Shown here: positions 1 to 7,370 of the stretch, piece by piece
How positions within the stretch are numbered: the stretch's first letter is position 1
Layout of the letters: each line of letters begins with the position of its first letter
Assembly: GCA_963803155.1 (NCBI GenBank)
Contig: CAWDMN010000104.1
Location: forward strand, 1 to 15,753
Direction of reading: 5' to 3'
Source of the DNA: CAWDMN01 sp963803155
GTDB lineage: Bacteria; Acidobacteriota; Terriglobia; Versatilivoradales; Versatilivoraceae
DNA: 15,753 bases
Made by a program: the position numbers and the translations under genes
The notes under the pieces: generated by a model
The model's database searches: none
What the model saw: the letters and a program-made list of their open reading frames with translations, nothing else
What the model was told of the DNA's origin: nothing

Positions 1-465
1 AGTCAATGTCCTTGCGCTTTCAGGAAAAAACCAGTCAAAACAGATCATGATTCCCACTCGCCCCCAGGGAGTATCAAACACTTGAAATCCCAAATCACCT
101 TCCGCAAAAAATAACTTCTCGCGATCATAGAGGTGGATTTTACGATAGAGCTGTTCATTCATATCCGGTCCAATGTAGGCCGCAGAGTTGAAATATTTCC
201 CCTGGTGTTCTTCGGCAAATCCATACACGACCCCGCATCCATGTTGGGCACAAAATGACCTCATGGTCTGAGCAGTTTCTCCGGAGGGAAAAGGTTCAGC
301 TATGCCAGCTACCTCTTCGCCAGCCGTAAAGTTATATCCAGTGGCAAAGAGTTCCGGCAAAACATAGAAGTCAGCGGCGGAAGAGGACATTTGACTCAGC
401 GCTTCACGCAGATTTTTTTCTTTTTCTCCAAACAGAGGAGACGTCTGGACTAAGGCGATTTTCAT
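1..465 (-). CDS. Nitrilase-superfamily carbon-nitrogen hydrolase, N-terminal part (cut by window edge)
   Basis: The reverse strand encodes 155 residues from an ATG at 465-463 to the window edge without a stop, so only the N-terminal half is present. All three catalytic residues of the family are visible: Glu38 in LPELFATGY, Lys109 in YRKIHLYD and the nucleophile Cys142 in GIMICFDWFFPES. In this family the Cys attacks an amide or nitrile carbon and Glu/Lys assist. The stretch around Cys142 is very like the archaeal-type amidases (Pyrococcus nitrilase/amidase group), so an amidase is more likely than a true nitrilase. No signal peptide is seen, so a cytoplasmic enzyme is expected. GGAG at 474-471 with a 5-nt spacer supports the start. 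The gene is divergent from the NTF2-like/transporter unit. The substrate cannot be told from this fragment. Confidence 0.88.
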   Translation of the reverse strand, partial: MKIALVQTSPLFGEKEKNLREALSQMSSSAADFYVLPELFATGYNFTAGEEVAGIAEPFPSGETAQTMRSFCAQHGCGVVYGFAEEHQGKYFNSAAYIGPDMNEQLYRKIHLYDREKLFFAEGDLGFQVFDTPWGRVGIMICFDWFFPESARTLT

Positions 466-610
466 GGGTTCTCCATTCTAAAAATCAAAAACTGCCATTC
501 TCCAATCCATTTTTGCCGATAATTTTTCAGCCATTGCAAGCTTGGAGTGGACGACTGAATAGTGTAGTATCTCTCCAAGGTGTGGAAATTGGCAAGACGG
601 CATAATGCCT

Positions 611-652
611 TCGGGGTAATTCAGTCGGGGTAATTCAGTTGTGTCAATTCAA
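611..652. repeat. 14-bp tandem repeat, two perfect copies plus one degenerate
   Basis: TCGGGGTAATTCAG occurs at 611-624 and again immediately at 625-638. A third unit at 639-652 (TTGTGTCAATTCAA) matches at 9 of 14 positions and keeps the AATTC core. The 14-bp spacing, longer than one helical turn, places the cores at regular intervals between two divergent genes. This fits either a multi-site operator or simple slippage duplication. Confidence 0.75.
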
Positions 653-683
653 CGAGTGTAATCACAAGCGAAATATTTGTGTC

Positions 684-782
684 AAGCCGACCAATGGCTT
701 CAGGTCTGCACCGCCAAGTTCAGAGCAGAGCGGATTTCGTCAGAGCCGCCTATCTGCAGAGTCCATCCCTGATGGCTCTTTT
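684..782 (+). promoter_or_regulatory. Possible structured leader upstream of the NTF2-like/transporter unit
   Basis: A perfect hairpin AAGCC-(7 nt)-GGCTT lies at 684-700. A longer stem AGAGCC (742-747) / GGCTCT (774-779) is followed by a short T run (779-782), which resembles a weak intrinsic terminator about 90 bases before the first gene. A shorter hairpin CACAA/TTGTG sits just upstream. The layout could be a leader with attenuation, but it matches no riboswitch class I recognise. The pairing was read by eye without energies or covariation. Confidence 0.25.
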
Positions 783-874
783 CACTGTTCATTGCCATCC
801 AATCAAACTCCGGCAGGGAATTATTATTCACAATTGATCTTTAACCAGGATCTACCATTTCAGCAGAGGGTCCA

Positions 875-1279
875 ATGATGTACACAGAGGATGATATCTA
901 CACCACGATCATTGCCATGGAGCAAGCCGCTTTGGAACGATGGGGGAAAGGGGATCCGAATGGTTTTCTGGAAATTTCCGACCCTGAGGTGGTTTATTTT
1001 GACCCTTTCCAAAAATGCCGGCTCGATGGACTGGATGCCTTGACTCAGTTGTATGAAACATTGCGGGGAAAAGTCAAAATCGATCATTTTGAGCTAATCA
1101 ATCCCAGGGTGCAGATTTGCGGAAATGCCGCTGTCTTGACCTTTAATTATGTTTCCCATACGGGTGAGATTACCTGCCGCTGGAATTGCACCGAGGTTTA
1201 TCGACACACTCCTCGCGGCTGGCGCATTATCCAGACTCATTGGTCCATGACACTCCCAATCCAGGAGCAGACTCCGTGA
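875..1279 (+). CDS. NTF2-like / SnoaL-like domain protein
   Basis: This 134-residue protein is a stand-alone NTF2-like fold of usual length. Residues 8-30 form the first helix (IYTTIIAMEQAALERWGKGD), followed by a DPEVVYFDPF segment, a central helix, and the alternating strands RVQICGNAAVLTFNYVS and CTEVYRHTPRGWRIIQTHWS that end such domains. The pattern resembles the DUF4440/SnoaL-like and CaMKII-association-domain-like groups. No signal peptide or membrane segment is seen, so it is probably cytoplasmic. Two consecutive ATG codons (875 and 878) could start it; GAGGG at 866-870 is 4 and 7 nt away, so the second may be used. Its stop codon overlaps the start of the microprotein gene. Members range from small-molecule enzymes to binding proteins, so the function is unassigned; linkage to a transporter suggests a ligand-related role. 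Confidence 0.85.
   Translation: MMYTEDDIYTTIIAMEQAALERWGKGDPNGFLEISDPEVVYFDPFQKCRLDGLDALTQLYETLRGKVKIDHFELINPRVQICGNAAVLTFNYVSHTGEITCRWNCTEVYRHTPRGWRIIQTHWSMTLPIQEQTP
1263..1267 (+). promoter_or_regulatory. Ribosome binding site deciding a GTG start
   Basis: AGGAG lies inside the end of the NTF2-like gene, exactly 8 nt before the GTG at 1276. This is ideal spacing and is the main reason to accept the 39-codon gene that follows. Confidence 0.65.
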
Positions 1280-1395
1280 CCGCAAATTCCAGGCAGAAAC
1301 AACCTTTCTGGCTGGCCATTTTTACGGACCCTCAATTCTGGGTTCCATTTGTGATCTTGGCCGGAGGACTGATCTTTCTGTTTACTCAACATTGA
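1276..1395 (+). CDS. 39-residue single-pass membrane microprotein
   Basis: This short gene starts at GTG 1276, overlapping the TGA of the NTF2-like gene (GTGA), and ends at TGA 1395. The protein has a polar N-terminus (about residues 1-9, TANSRQKQ), an aromatic stretch containing PFWLAIFTDPQFW, and one hydrophobic helix (about residues 22-37, VPFVILAGGLIFLF) ending in TQH. It should sit in the cytoplasmic membrane. The strong AGGAG at 8 nt and the overlaps with both neighbours argue that it is translated and coupled. The next gene is a transporter, so a subunit, stabiliser or regulator of that transporter is the natural guess. It resembles no small-protein family I can name. Confidence is limited because it is so short. 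Confidence 0.6.
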   Translation: MTANSRQKQPFWLAIFTDPQFWVPFVILAGGLIFLFTQH

Positions 1396-1409
1396 CTGGA
1401 GACGCCGCT

Positions 1410-2702
1410 GTGCCTATAGTTCTGCAGGCAAACCAAACAGATCGTTTTAAGGCTCTCCACCGCCTGGGAGTGGGGTGCGGCCTAGCCGCTGGCGCATGGT
1501 TGGGAGCCGCCGAAGCCCCTGCAAAACTAGTACTCTCCGGGCTTTCCCCTTTTGTCATCTCGTTGGGTATGGTGGCGGGGGTTTTTGCGGCACGATGGAC
1601 TCTCCCCATGGCACTCGTGGGAACCCGAAAAATCGTGGAAGATCTGCGGGAGAAGCCTCATCTGATTTTGTGGGCCATCATGGCTGGAATGCTTTGGGCG
1701 GTTGCCAACACCCTGACCGTTTTCGCGATTCGTGATGTAGGTTTGTCTATAGCGTTTCCTCTGTGGAACACCAACAGTCTGATCGGATTGTTTTGGGGAT
1801 GGCTGTTCTTCAATGAATTAAAATCGGCGGGCCGCACCGCTCAAACTTATGTTGTGGGAGGAAGTCTGGCCATTGTATTTGGCGCATGCCTCCTGGCATT
1901 TGCCACCTCGCACGAAGCCAGCTTGACTCATCGCCAGGCTTGGAATGGGATCGCGGCGGCTCTGGGCGCTGGAATTCTTTGGGGGACCATGTACATCCCC
2001 TATCGAAAAGCTTACTTGAGCGGGATGAATCCTCTCTCCTTTGTCACCGTGTTTACACTCGGCGAATTGGGCGCCATGCTCACTCTGGCTACGGCATTCC
2101 ATGGCGGTTTTCATCCTTTGATGCAGCAACTCACCCTGGCGAAACCGGCCCTGTTCTGGCTGTTTTTGGGGGGATTCTGTTGGGTGATCGGAGACCTCTT
2201 TCAACAGTATGCCGCCAAATACATTGGCATCGGACGAGGCATCCCGCTCTCCAACACCAATCAACTCTGGGGATTGGCTTGGGGATTGTTAGTCTTCGGC
2301 GAATTCTCAGGACAAAGCGGCAACATCAAACTACTAGTCATTGCCGGCTCCGCGGTAATGATTTTAGGCGCAATTGCCATTAGCCGGGCAGAGGCCCCTG
2401 CATCGGAGAGACAGTCCTGGATAGAGATTCTCCGCAAAGAGTCCCATCGTTACGGATTGGACATGGATCAATTGGAAGCTCATCTATCGGGTGAGATTCC
2501 TCACACCGCTCGCGGGAAATGGCAATGGTGGGAATACATGGTCATGGCCGCGGCCGCGACCATCTTCATCTGGTTAGGATTCTCCGCCGCCATTCCAGCC
2601 ATAAATTTCCATGTTTCCTGGATTCTTATTCTCTTTTTTGTCTCCATTCTAATCTTGGCATTCTGCGCTGTTAAATTGCATCGTTTGACGCGATTTAATT
2701 AA
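1410..2702 (+). CDS. DMT-superfamily permease (GRP/RhaT sugar-transporter-like) with C-terminal extension
   Basis: From GTG 1410 the protein has 430 residues. A TTG at 1392, overlapping the preceding stop, is an in-frame alternative, but GGAG at 1398-1401 with 8-nt spacing favours GTG 1410. About ten hydrophobic segments cover residues 20-325, as expected for the drug/metabolite transporter superfamily. The two halves carry the same signature, PLWNTNSLIGLFWGWLFFNE at 117-136 and PLSNTNQLWGLAWGLLVFGE at 279-298, which is the internal duplication of this superfamily. The sugar-permease-like branch (GRP/RhaT type) fits best, but the substrate is not shown. After residue 325 come a soluble linker (about 326-372) and two more hydrophobic segments (about 374-395 and 401-421), beyond the usual core. 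It is the last gene of a coupled three-gene unit with the NTF2-like protein and the microprotein. Confidence 0.8.
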   Translation: MPIVLQANQTDRFKALHRLGVGCGLAAGAWLGAAEAPAKLVLSGLSPFVISLGMVAGVFAARWTLPMALVGTRKIVEDLREKPHLILWAIMAGMLWAVANTLTVFAIRDVGLSIAFPLWNTNSLIGLFWGWLFFNELKSAGRTAQTYVVGGSLAIVFGACLLAFATSHEASLTHRQAWNGIAAALGAGILWGTMYIPYRKAYLSGMNPLSFVTVFTLGELGAMLTLATAFHGGFHPLMQQLTLAKPALFWLFLGGFCWVIGDLFQQYAAKYIGIGRGIPLSNTNQLWGLAWGLLVFGEFSGQSGNIKLLVIAGSAVMILGAIAISRAEAPASERQSWIEILRKESHRYGLDMDQLEAHLSGEIPHTARGKWQWWEYMVMAAAATIFIWLGFSAAIPAINFHVSWILILFFVSILILAFCAVKLHRLTRFN

Positions 2703-2729
2703 TCTGCATTTTTTAGAGCGGTTTTTGGT

Positions 2730-2821
2730 GGTAGCCACGCCGAGAGCATTTCACAAGACGTGGAGCCTGGCCTCCTAGCCAAAAGCCCACGGCTCGCCGG
2801 AAAGCACTCGCCGTGGCTGCC
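2730..2821. repeat. Imperfect inverted-repeat extragenic element
   Basis: GGTAGCCACGCCGAG at 2730-2744 pairs with CTCGCCGTGGCTGCC at 2807-2821 at 13 of 15 positions. Inside lie a second, competing stem (CCACGGC 2787-2793 / GCCGTGG 2810-2816) and a small hairpin GGC-(6 nt)-GCC around 2770-2780. The element is more GC-rich than its flanks and sits between the transporter and dehydrogenase genes. It could be a copy of a REP/MITE-like extragenic repeat or a structured 3' end of the transporter transcript. Only one copy is seen in this window. Confidence 0.55.
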
Positions 2822-2882
2822 ATTTGCACAAGGACCGAATCAGTTGCAACTTTTTTCGAATCGATCCTAAGGGAAGCGCGCC

Positions 2883-3854
2883 ATGCACTCGGTTATTTTT
2901 GATGGTCAAGTGAAAGTGGTGGATACTCCAAAACCGAAAGCTTCAGGATGTGAATGTCTAATCCGCTTGTTGAAAGCCGGTATCTGCAATACTGACATTG
3001 AAATCACTCGCGGGTATATGAATTTCAGGGGAGTATTGGGGCACGAATTCGTGGGGATTGTAGAAGAATCAGAACATCCCATGTGGATTGGCAGAAGAGT
3101 GGTGGGCGAAATCAACGCCGGTTGCGGAGAATGTGAGTATTGCTGCAATAAGATGCGCCGGCATTGTCCCCATCGTTCCGTTTTGGGAATCCTCAACCGC
3201 GACGGAGCATTTCGGGAATATTTCACCCTTCCGGAAGAAAACCTCCATTGGGTCTCCGATTCCATCTCCACGGACGACGCCATTTTCGTGGAGCCTGTGG
3301 CCGCGGCTTGTGAAATTCTCGATCAGATTAAGATCTTGCCGACGGCGAAAGTTGCCGTGATCGGGGACGGGAAATTAGGCCTGCTCATCGCGATGGTGCT
3401 GGGCCTCCAACCTATTCATCTCACCTTGATTGGAAAGCATCCCCATAAAATGAAATTAGTGGAGGGGCCGAACATAGAAACCATGGAATTGGCCGAGGTG
3501 GGAACACTGTCGCGAAATTTCGAAGTAGTCATCGACGCCAGTGGTTCGCCCGAAGGCTGGAATCTGGCGCAAAAACTCGTCAAGCCGCGAGGAACCATTG
3601 TGCTCAAATCCACTTTCCATGGGCAGGTTGCGTTTAATCCCGCACCCTTGATCGTAGACGAAATCACGCTGGTGGGCTCACGCTGCGGCCGGTTTGAATC
3701 CGCGCTGCAACTCTTGCAAGAAAGAAAAATCACCCCCTCCCGTCTGCTGTACAAGACACTGCCTCTGGAATCCGCAAGGGAAGCTTTTGACTTGGCACAA
3801 AAGCCCGGCATATTAAAAGTGGCATTGGCTCCCGCAAGCGATTTCGGTCAATAA
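2883..3854 (+). CDS. Zinc-dependent MDR-family alcohol/polyol dehydrogenase
   Basis: This 323-residue member of the medium-chain dehydrogenase/reductase superfamily would oxidise an alcohol or polyol with NAD(P). The catalytic zinc site is visible as Cys35 (GICNTD), His54-Glu55 (GHE) and Glu137 (VEPVAAA). The structural zinc lobe is complete: Cys81, Cys84, Cys87 and Cys95 in the C-x2-C-x2-C-x7-C spacing. The Rossmann motif is VIGDGKLG (Gly161, Gly163, Gly166). At 323 residues it is somewhat shorter than the usual 340-350. The region after the first Rossmann strands is compact, with no obvious acidic residue after the second strand, so cofactor preference is unclear. AGGGAAG at 2870-2876 supports the ATG. 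It is cytoplasmic and alone, separated from the transporter by the repeat element. The substrate is unknown; sorbitol-, threonine- or butanediol-dehydrogenase-like roles are possible. Confidence 0.9.
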   Translation: MHSVIFDGQVKVVDTPKPKASGCECLIRLLKAGICNTDIEITRGYMNFRGVLGHEFVGIVEESEHPMWIGRRVVGEINAGCGECEYCCNKMRRHCPHRSVLGILNRDGAFREYFTLPEENLHWVSDSISTDDAIFVEPVAAACEILDQIKILPTAKVAVIGDGKLGLLIAMVLGLQPIHLTLIGKHPHKMKLVEGPNIETMELAEVGTLSRNFEVVIDASGSPEGWNLAQKLVKPRGTIVLKSTFHGQVAFNPAPLIVDEITLVGSRCGRFESALQLLQERKITPSRLLYKTLPLESAREAFDLAQKPGILKVALAPASDFGQ

Positions 3855-3882
3855 ATTATACCGGCGGAAGAGAGCGATCCCG

Positions 3883-3900
3883 TGCGGTTGCCCGCATTTT
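3883..3900 (+). terminator. Short hairpin with T run after the dehydrogenase gene
   Basis: TGCGG (3883-3887), loop TTGC, CCGCA (3892-3896), then TTTT (3897-3900), lies 28 bases past the dehydrogenase stop. The gene converges on the SYLF gene here. The stem is only 5 bp, so it is a modest intrinsic terminator at best. An alternative outer pairing CCGTG/CACGG overlaps it. Confidence 0.4.
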
Positions 3901-3939
3901 CACGGAATGCCCCATAAAAGCGCCGCGCAATTACTACTG

Positions 3940-4629
3940 TCACTTGGATTGGCCCGCGGAATATTTGGACAAAACAGCTATTAATGGTTTGGCAACAGCC
4001 GGAGCTGGAATCGCATGTTCTATCAATATCTGGCGGGCTGAGATTTCACGGCCATAGATGGCCTTGTTCCCCCCTTCATCCTGCTGCAGCACCGCGCCTT
4101 TTAATTCCAGCCCGGCAAAGATTCCTTTGCTGCGTGAGTAGCTCAGAATCTTCGCGTTCATGTAAGCATCCGTTTCGGCAGTTCCGGCCCGCCCCACTGG
4201 ACCAGCTGCTGCTGAGGCATCGCCCCCCAGGGTAAACTTGTTCTTCAGCAAAGTCCGCACGCCGTCTTTACCCATCACCAACATCACGACGTCCACGGCA
4301 GCTCCACCAATCTGCAACCCAAAACTGCCACCCGTCAGGGTGATCATGGAAGGTGCGCCCCAAGGCCCCCTTTCGCCCTTGCGGCAGACGACCGCTCCCC
4401 TGCCGTACCGGCCTCCAATCACAAAGCCTCCCTTAAGCATCGAGGGGACTATGGCTACACAAGAACAATGTTCCAACAAATCTTGAGGGATGGATTTGTC
4501 GGGCGCTTCCATGATTTGTTCAAAGACCCTGGCCGCGGAGGCCAATCGATCTTTTTCTTTTTCCTGAGCCATAACGGTCGTTGCCATTGCCGTGACGAGA
4601 ATCGATAAGAATACGATGCACTTTTTCAT
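3940..4629 (-). CDS. Secreted SYLF-domain (Ysc84-like) lipid-binding protein
   Basis: The chosen start is the ATG at 4629-4627, giving 229 residues. A GGGGAG-rich ribosome site lies 5 nt upstream, and the protein then opens with a clean signal peptide (MKKCIVFLSILVTAMATTVMA, cut before Q). An ATG 10 codons upstream would bury that signal. The rest is the SYLF/DUF500 domain: a helical N-part ending in IPQDLLEHCSCVAIVPSM, then KGGFVIGGRYGRGAVV, GPWGAPSMITLTGGSFGLQIG, VVMLVMGKDGVRTLL, the KFTLGGDASAAAGPVGR block, ILSYSRSKGIFAGLELKGAVLQ and YGREISARQIL. In eukaryotes this domain binds phosphoinositides; bacterial members are exported and their role is largely unknown. A second Cys pair (CSC near residue 54) is present. 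It follows the lyase gene on the same strand, but a likely terminator separates them. Confidence 0.9.
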   Translation of the reverse strand: MKKCIVFLSILVTAMATTVMAQEKEKDRLASAARVFEQIMEAPDKSIPQDLLEHCSCVAIVPSMLKGGFVIGGRYGRGAVVCRKGERGPWGAPSMITLTGGSFGLQIGGAAVDVVMLVMGKDGVRTLLKNKFTLGGDASAAAGPVGRAGTAETDAYMNAKILSYSRSKGIFAGLELKGAVLQQDEGGNKAIYGREISARQILIEHAIPAPAVAKPLIAVLSKYSAGQSK

Positions 4630-4669
4630 GGTTCTCCCCTCAATTTGGATAAGTTTCATTTATACTTTC

Positions 4670-4707
4670 AAAAAAATAGGACTGGAGATGCATGACCGAT
4701 GCCAGTC
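4670..4707 (-). terminator. Likely intrinsic terminator after the heparinase-like gene
   Basis: Read on the minus strand, GACTGG (4707-4702) pairs with CCAGTC (4685-4680) across a 16-nt loop. A run of seven T residues follows (4676-4670). It lies just past the stop of the lyase gene and before the SYLF start, so the two genes are probably separate transcripts. A competing GATGC/GCATC stem weakens the call. Confidence 0.45.
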
Positions 4708-4744
4708 GCATCACAGCGTCCATCTTCCCCGGGGAACTTCTTCT

Positions 4745-6745
4745 TTACTGACGATACTGAGCCGGATTGTAGCTGTCCTTTTCCGCCTTCTCAAGAAAGA
4801 TCCGATATTCACCGCTCAGTTTTTGACTCCGGCTTTCCAGTGTAATCCGATAGAGGCGTTCACCCCAGACTTTTTTTAATTCTACGTCCTTCACTTCAAT
4901 CGTTTCAGGTGCTGGATGAAATTGGTCCTCCGCATAACGCAAAAGGATTGGCCCGCCCGGTGAGTGAGACTCTCCAGACAGCAAAATTTCTCCCGGCTTC
5001 GAAAAATCCGGTTTTAGAGGAGTCATCAAGCTGAGTCGGAATGGCCGCACCAATTGCTGAAGCGAGTATTTCTCGTCAAGCACCAACTGTTGTTGCTTCC
5101 GGCGCAGGATCAAATTTCGCTCCCATGTTTTCACGCGGGCGTCCGCAGGATAGGCATGGGCAATATCCAAGGAAAAATTCACCTCGTCAGGATTGGACGA
5201 AAAATGAACGTTTCGAGCCTCGAATTCCCTGCCGGCCATTTGTTGAACTCCGTTAATCATCGGCAGGTTATGGAACGCGGACTGCATTGTCCAAATCTCA
5301 TAACGGTGATCACTAAATGTTTTGGCGGTATATGTTTCAACACCCACATCAATCAGCACTGGCTTCCCGTCATAAAAAACGATGAAGTTCCCCACATCAT
5401 TGTGATTGTGGCTTTCAGCATTGTGTCCGCCCAGCGCCGCCATATAGAATCCACAAAATGAATTCGGAAAAGAGCGGGCAGCCATCACCTGCAAATCCGG
5501 CAGCCACATCTGCGGCAATAGCGGTTCAGCGGGAGTCGTCTTACTTAGTTCAGCCTCGATGAGGAGATCAGGCAAAAGACGCAAGGGCGACCCGGAATAA
5601 GGAATTCTATCCTCCACCCGTCCATCTTGTCGGCGAGCCAGAAAAGCTCCGAAGCCGGCCAATACCGGATCGTCGATCTTCTTTCCAAACCGATATATCA
5701 ATCCTGCCTCCGGGTTCAATCGTGCCCTAGCATCGGCAAAATTGATGAAAAAATCATCCTTGATGTAGACCTTGTAAATGTATTGGCCAATGCTCCGGAT
5801 TAAAGGATCGGCATAGGGATGGATGGCGCCATGAGTTGAACTGTCCAGCAAATCCAGACAATCAAAAAGGGAAGCGCCAGCGCGTCCCCAATACCCAGGA
5901 CCCTCATCACATCCTCCGTCCGCGGGATAGCTATTCAAAAAATTGTCGAGGCTCCGCATTACCTTGTAAACCGCGCGGCTGCGGAGAACCGGATCTTTTT
6001 CCAGGATTAAAGCTGTCGCCAGCCAATTCGAATTAATCCAAGGATTCCAATTGTTTAATCCCCGGCTGTGATCAAAACCCATCCACCAGAAATCATCCCG
6101 CGTGAGAGCCGGCGCGAGGATGCGCCTCTGCGCCTCCAGATAAATCCGCTCGGGCAAGAGCGGAGAAACCGAACTCAGCCGGTCTTCCATCAAATAGATA
6201 GTCCAGGCCAACAAGCTGCTGGTCTCCGCCGCAAACAGGTCCAGCGTCGGTTCTGTTACATCCGGCAAGCCGGGGCCGCGCCTCTGCAATCCCAAATGTG
6301 CGGGAACTCCCCAGAAGGACTCTTCGCAGATCGCCCAGATTCCATTGGCAATGTCATCCAGGAATCGCCCTTTATTCTCAAAAGCCTCGGCCATCACGAG
6401 CAGGCGGAGCTTTTGCCGGCGGGCAAACGACTTCTCTTCATAATTGCTCCGGTTTCCATTCCGGGCATACTCCAGAAACAGGACGGCGGGCAAAGGTTCC
6501 CAGCTGGTTTTCAAATATTTCTCAGCTTCACGTATAAAGCCGGCCCGGACATCCGCAGGTACACGCGCCCATTGTTCGACCTCGCCATTTTTGGGATAAG
6601 GGTGCCACTTCCCCCGAGGAATCAAAAGCCGGCTTAGTTGTTCTTCGCTGATATTCCCGCAAAGCAAATTTCGTTCAGCTGGATAGAGAAGCGCAGGAGC
6701 CAGTAAGAATGCCAACACCAGAATTGTATTCAAAATCTTTTTCAT
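4745..6745 (-). CDS. Secreted heparinase II/III-family polysaccharide lyase
   Basis: The start is taken at ATG 6745-6743 (666 residues), because MKKILNTILVLAFLLAPALLYPA forms a signal peptide directly after GGAGAGG. An upstream start 18 codons earlier would mask it. The N-terminal two thirds (about 70-400) are helical, as in the alpha/alpha-toroid domain of these lyases, with conserved blocks NNWNPWINSNW (231-241) and DGGCDEGPGYWGRAG (276-290). The C-terminal part begins with the hallmark ESHNHNDVGNF (His446, Asn447, His448, Asn449, Asp450) and continues as a beta-sandwich. Family members cleave uronic-acid polysaccharides such as heparin, heparan sulfate or alginate by beta-elimination, using a Tyr and His. 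Tyr285 and His446/448 are candidates by position, which is an inference. It should act in the periplasm. The exact substrate is not deducible. Confidence 0.88.
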   Translation of the reverse strand: MKKILNTILVLAFLLAPALLYPAERNLLCGNISEEQLSRLLIPRGKWHPYPKNGEVEQWARVPADVRAGFIREAEKYLKTSWEPLPAVLFLEYARNGNRSNYEEKSFARRQKLRLLVMAEAFENKGRFLDDIANGIWAICEESFWGVPAHLGLQRRGPGLPDVTEPTLDLFAAETSSLLAWTIYLMEDRLSSVSPLLPERIYLEAQRRILAPALTRDDFWWMGFDHSRGLNNWNPWINSNWLATALILEKDPVLRSRAVYKVMRSLDNFLNSYPADGGCDEGPGYWGRAGASLFDCLDLLDSSTHGAIHPYADPLIRSIGQYIYKVYIKDDFFINFADARARLNPEAGLIYRFGKKIDDPVLAGFGAFLARRQDGRVEDRIPYSGSPLRLLPDLLIEAELSKTTPAEPLLPQMWLPDLQVMAARSFPNSFCGFYMAALGGHNAESHNHNDVGNFIVFYDGKPVLIDVGVETYTAKTFSDHRYEIWTMQSAFHNLPMINGVQQMAGREFEARNVHFSSNPDEVNFSLDIAHAYPADARVKTWERNLILRRKQQQLVLDEKYSLQQLVRPFRLSLMTPLKPDFSKPGEILLSGESHSPGGPILLRYAEDQFHPAPETIEVKDVELKKVWGERLYRITLESRSQKLSGEYRIFLEKAEKDSYNPAQYRQ

Positions 6746-7370
6746 AGCCTCTCCACGTTTTTTGTTCGTTGCCGTCGATATTATTTCCTCAATAACCAAT
6801 ACAAAGAAAACACAGATCAGCCCGCTTAGTCAAGAAACCCAACGAGCATAAAGACCATTCCAAAGACACTCTTCGCCGCCGATCCACTACATGAATATGA
6901 AATTGAAATGGGCTAGCCATCCACTAAAATGGTTTTTATTTTTCTTACCTTCAGACCAAGTGCGGCGCTTCTAAAATCATAAGTGGGAGTACCCCCGAAT
7001 CTACACGTTTCCCCGGCACAAACAGATGCTCAGAGAGTGAAGATTTCGTGTATGATTATATTACTTTTGGGTAACTACTCAGCTCTCTTCCGCCAAGGAA
7101 TCAAACCGAGAATCTTAAAGCCGAAGAGAGTATTGAGGGCAACGATGGGGGAATCGTAAACCAATGTACATAGCGCTGAAATGATCGCTCGTCGACACTC
7201 CGCGCTTTTGGCATAGTAAGACGAAACGACCAAGCAAAGCGAAAAAGCACGAAGTATCTGCAAGTGATCAGGGTGGCGGCACAAAATCCCGAGGTTCAAT
7301 TTCCTGGGGATCTAAAGAGAATGCGCCCGGGTCTGAGTAATTTTATTTTTTGGAAAGGAATTCCGCAAAT
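6746..7370. other. Long non-coding gap between two divergent genes
   Basis: These 625 bp separate the lyase (-) from the ACT-domain gene (+) and must contain both promoters. The composition looks more AT-rich than the neighbouring genes. A near-palindrome ATGG-GCTAG-CCAT and a CCAT/ATGG pair followed by a T-rich run lie around 6909-6945. A 74-codon reading frame on the minus strand (7075-7299) has no family resemblance and a cysteine-rich, untypical composition, so it is not called a gene. No RNA gene was recognised. Confidence 0.55.

Larger units (their letters stand above)
466..874. other. Divergent intergenic region with repeats and hairpins
   Basis: This 409-bp gap separates two divergent genes and has no convincing gene. 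It holds a 7-bp inverted repeat (CTTGGAG 541-547 / CTCCAAG 573-579), an 8-bp inverted pair (GACTGAAT 553-560 / ATTCAGTC 619-626), a 14-bp tandem repeat (611-638) and short hairpins in the part likely transcribed towards the NTF2-like gene. Promoters for both directions must lie here, but no clear -35/-10 pair could be assigned. Confidence 0.6.

Noticed and set aside
639..878. 79-codon plus-strand frame before the NTF2-like gene
   Set aside because: It starts with TTG without a ribosome site, overlaps the tandem repeat and the real ribosome site of the next gene, and its product shows no domain-like pattern.
1818..2264. 148-codon frame antisense to the transporter gene
   Set aside because: It lies entirely opposite the conserved membrane segments of the transporter and has no protein-like pattern of its own.
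7075..7299. 74-codon minus-strand frame in the long gap
   Set aside because: No recognisable family, odd cysteine-rich composition and no clear ribosome site. It could be a decayed remnant, but nothing supports that.
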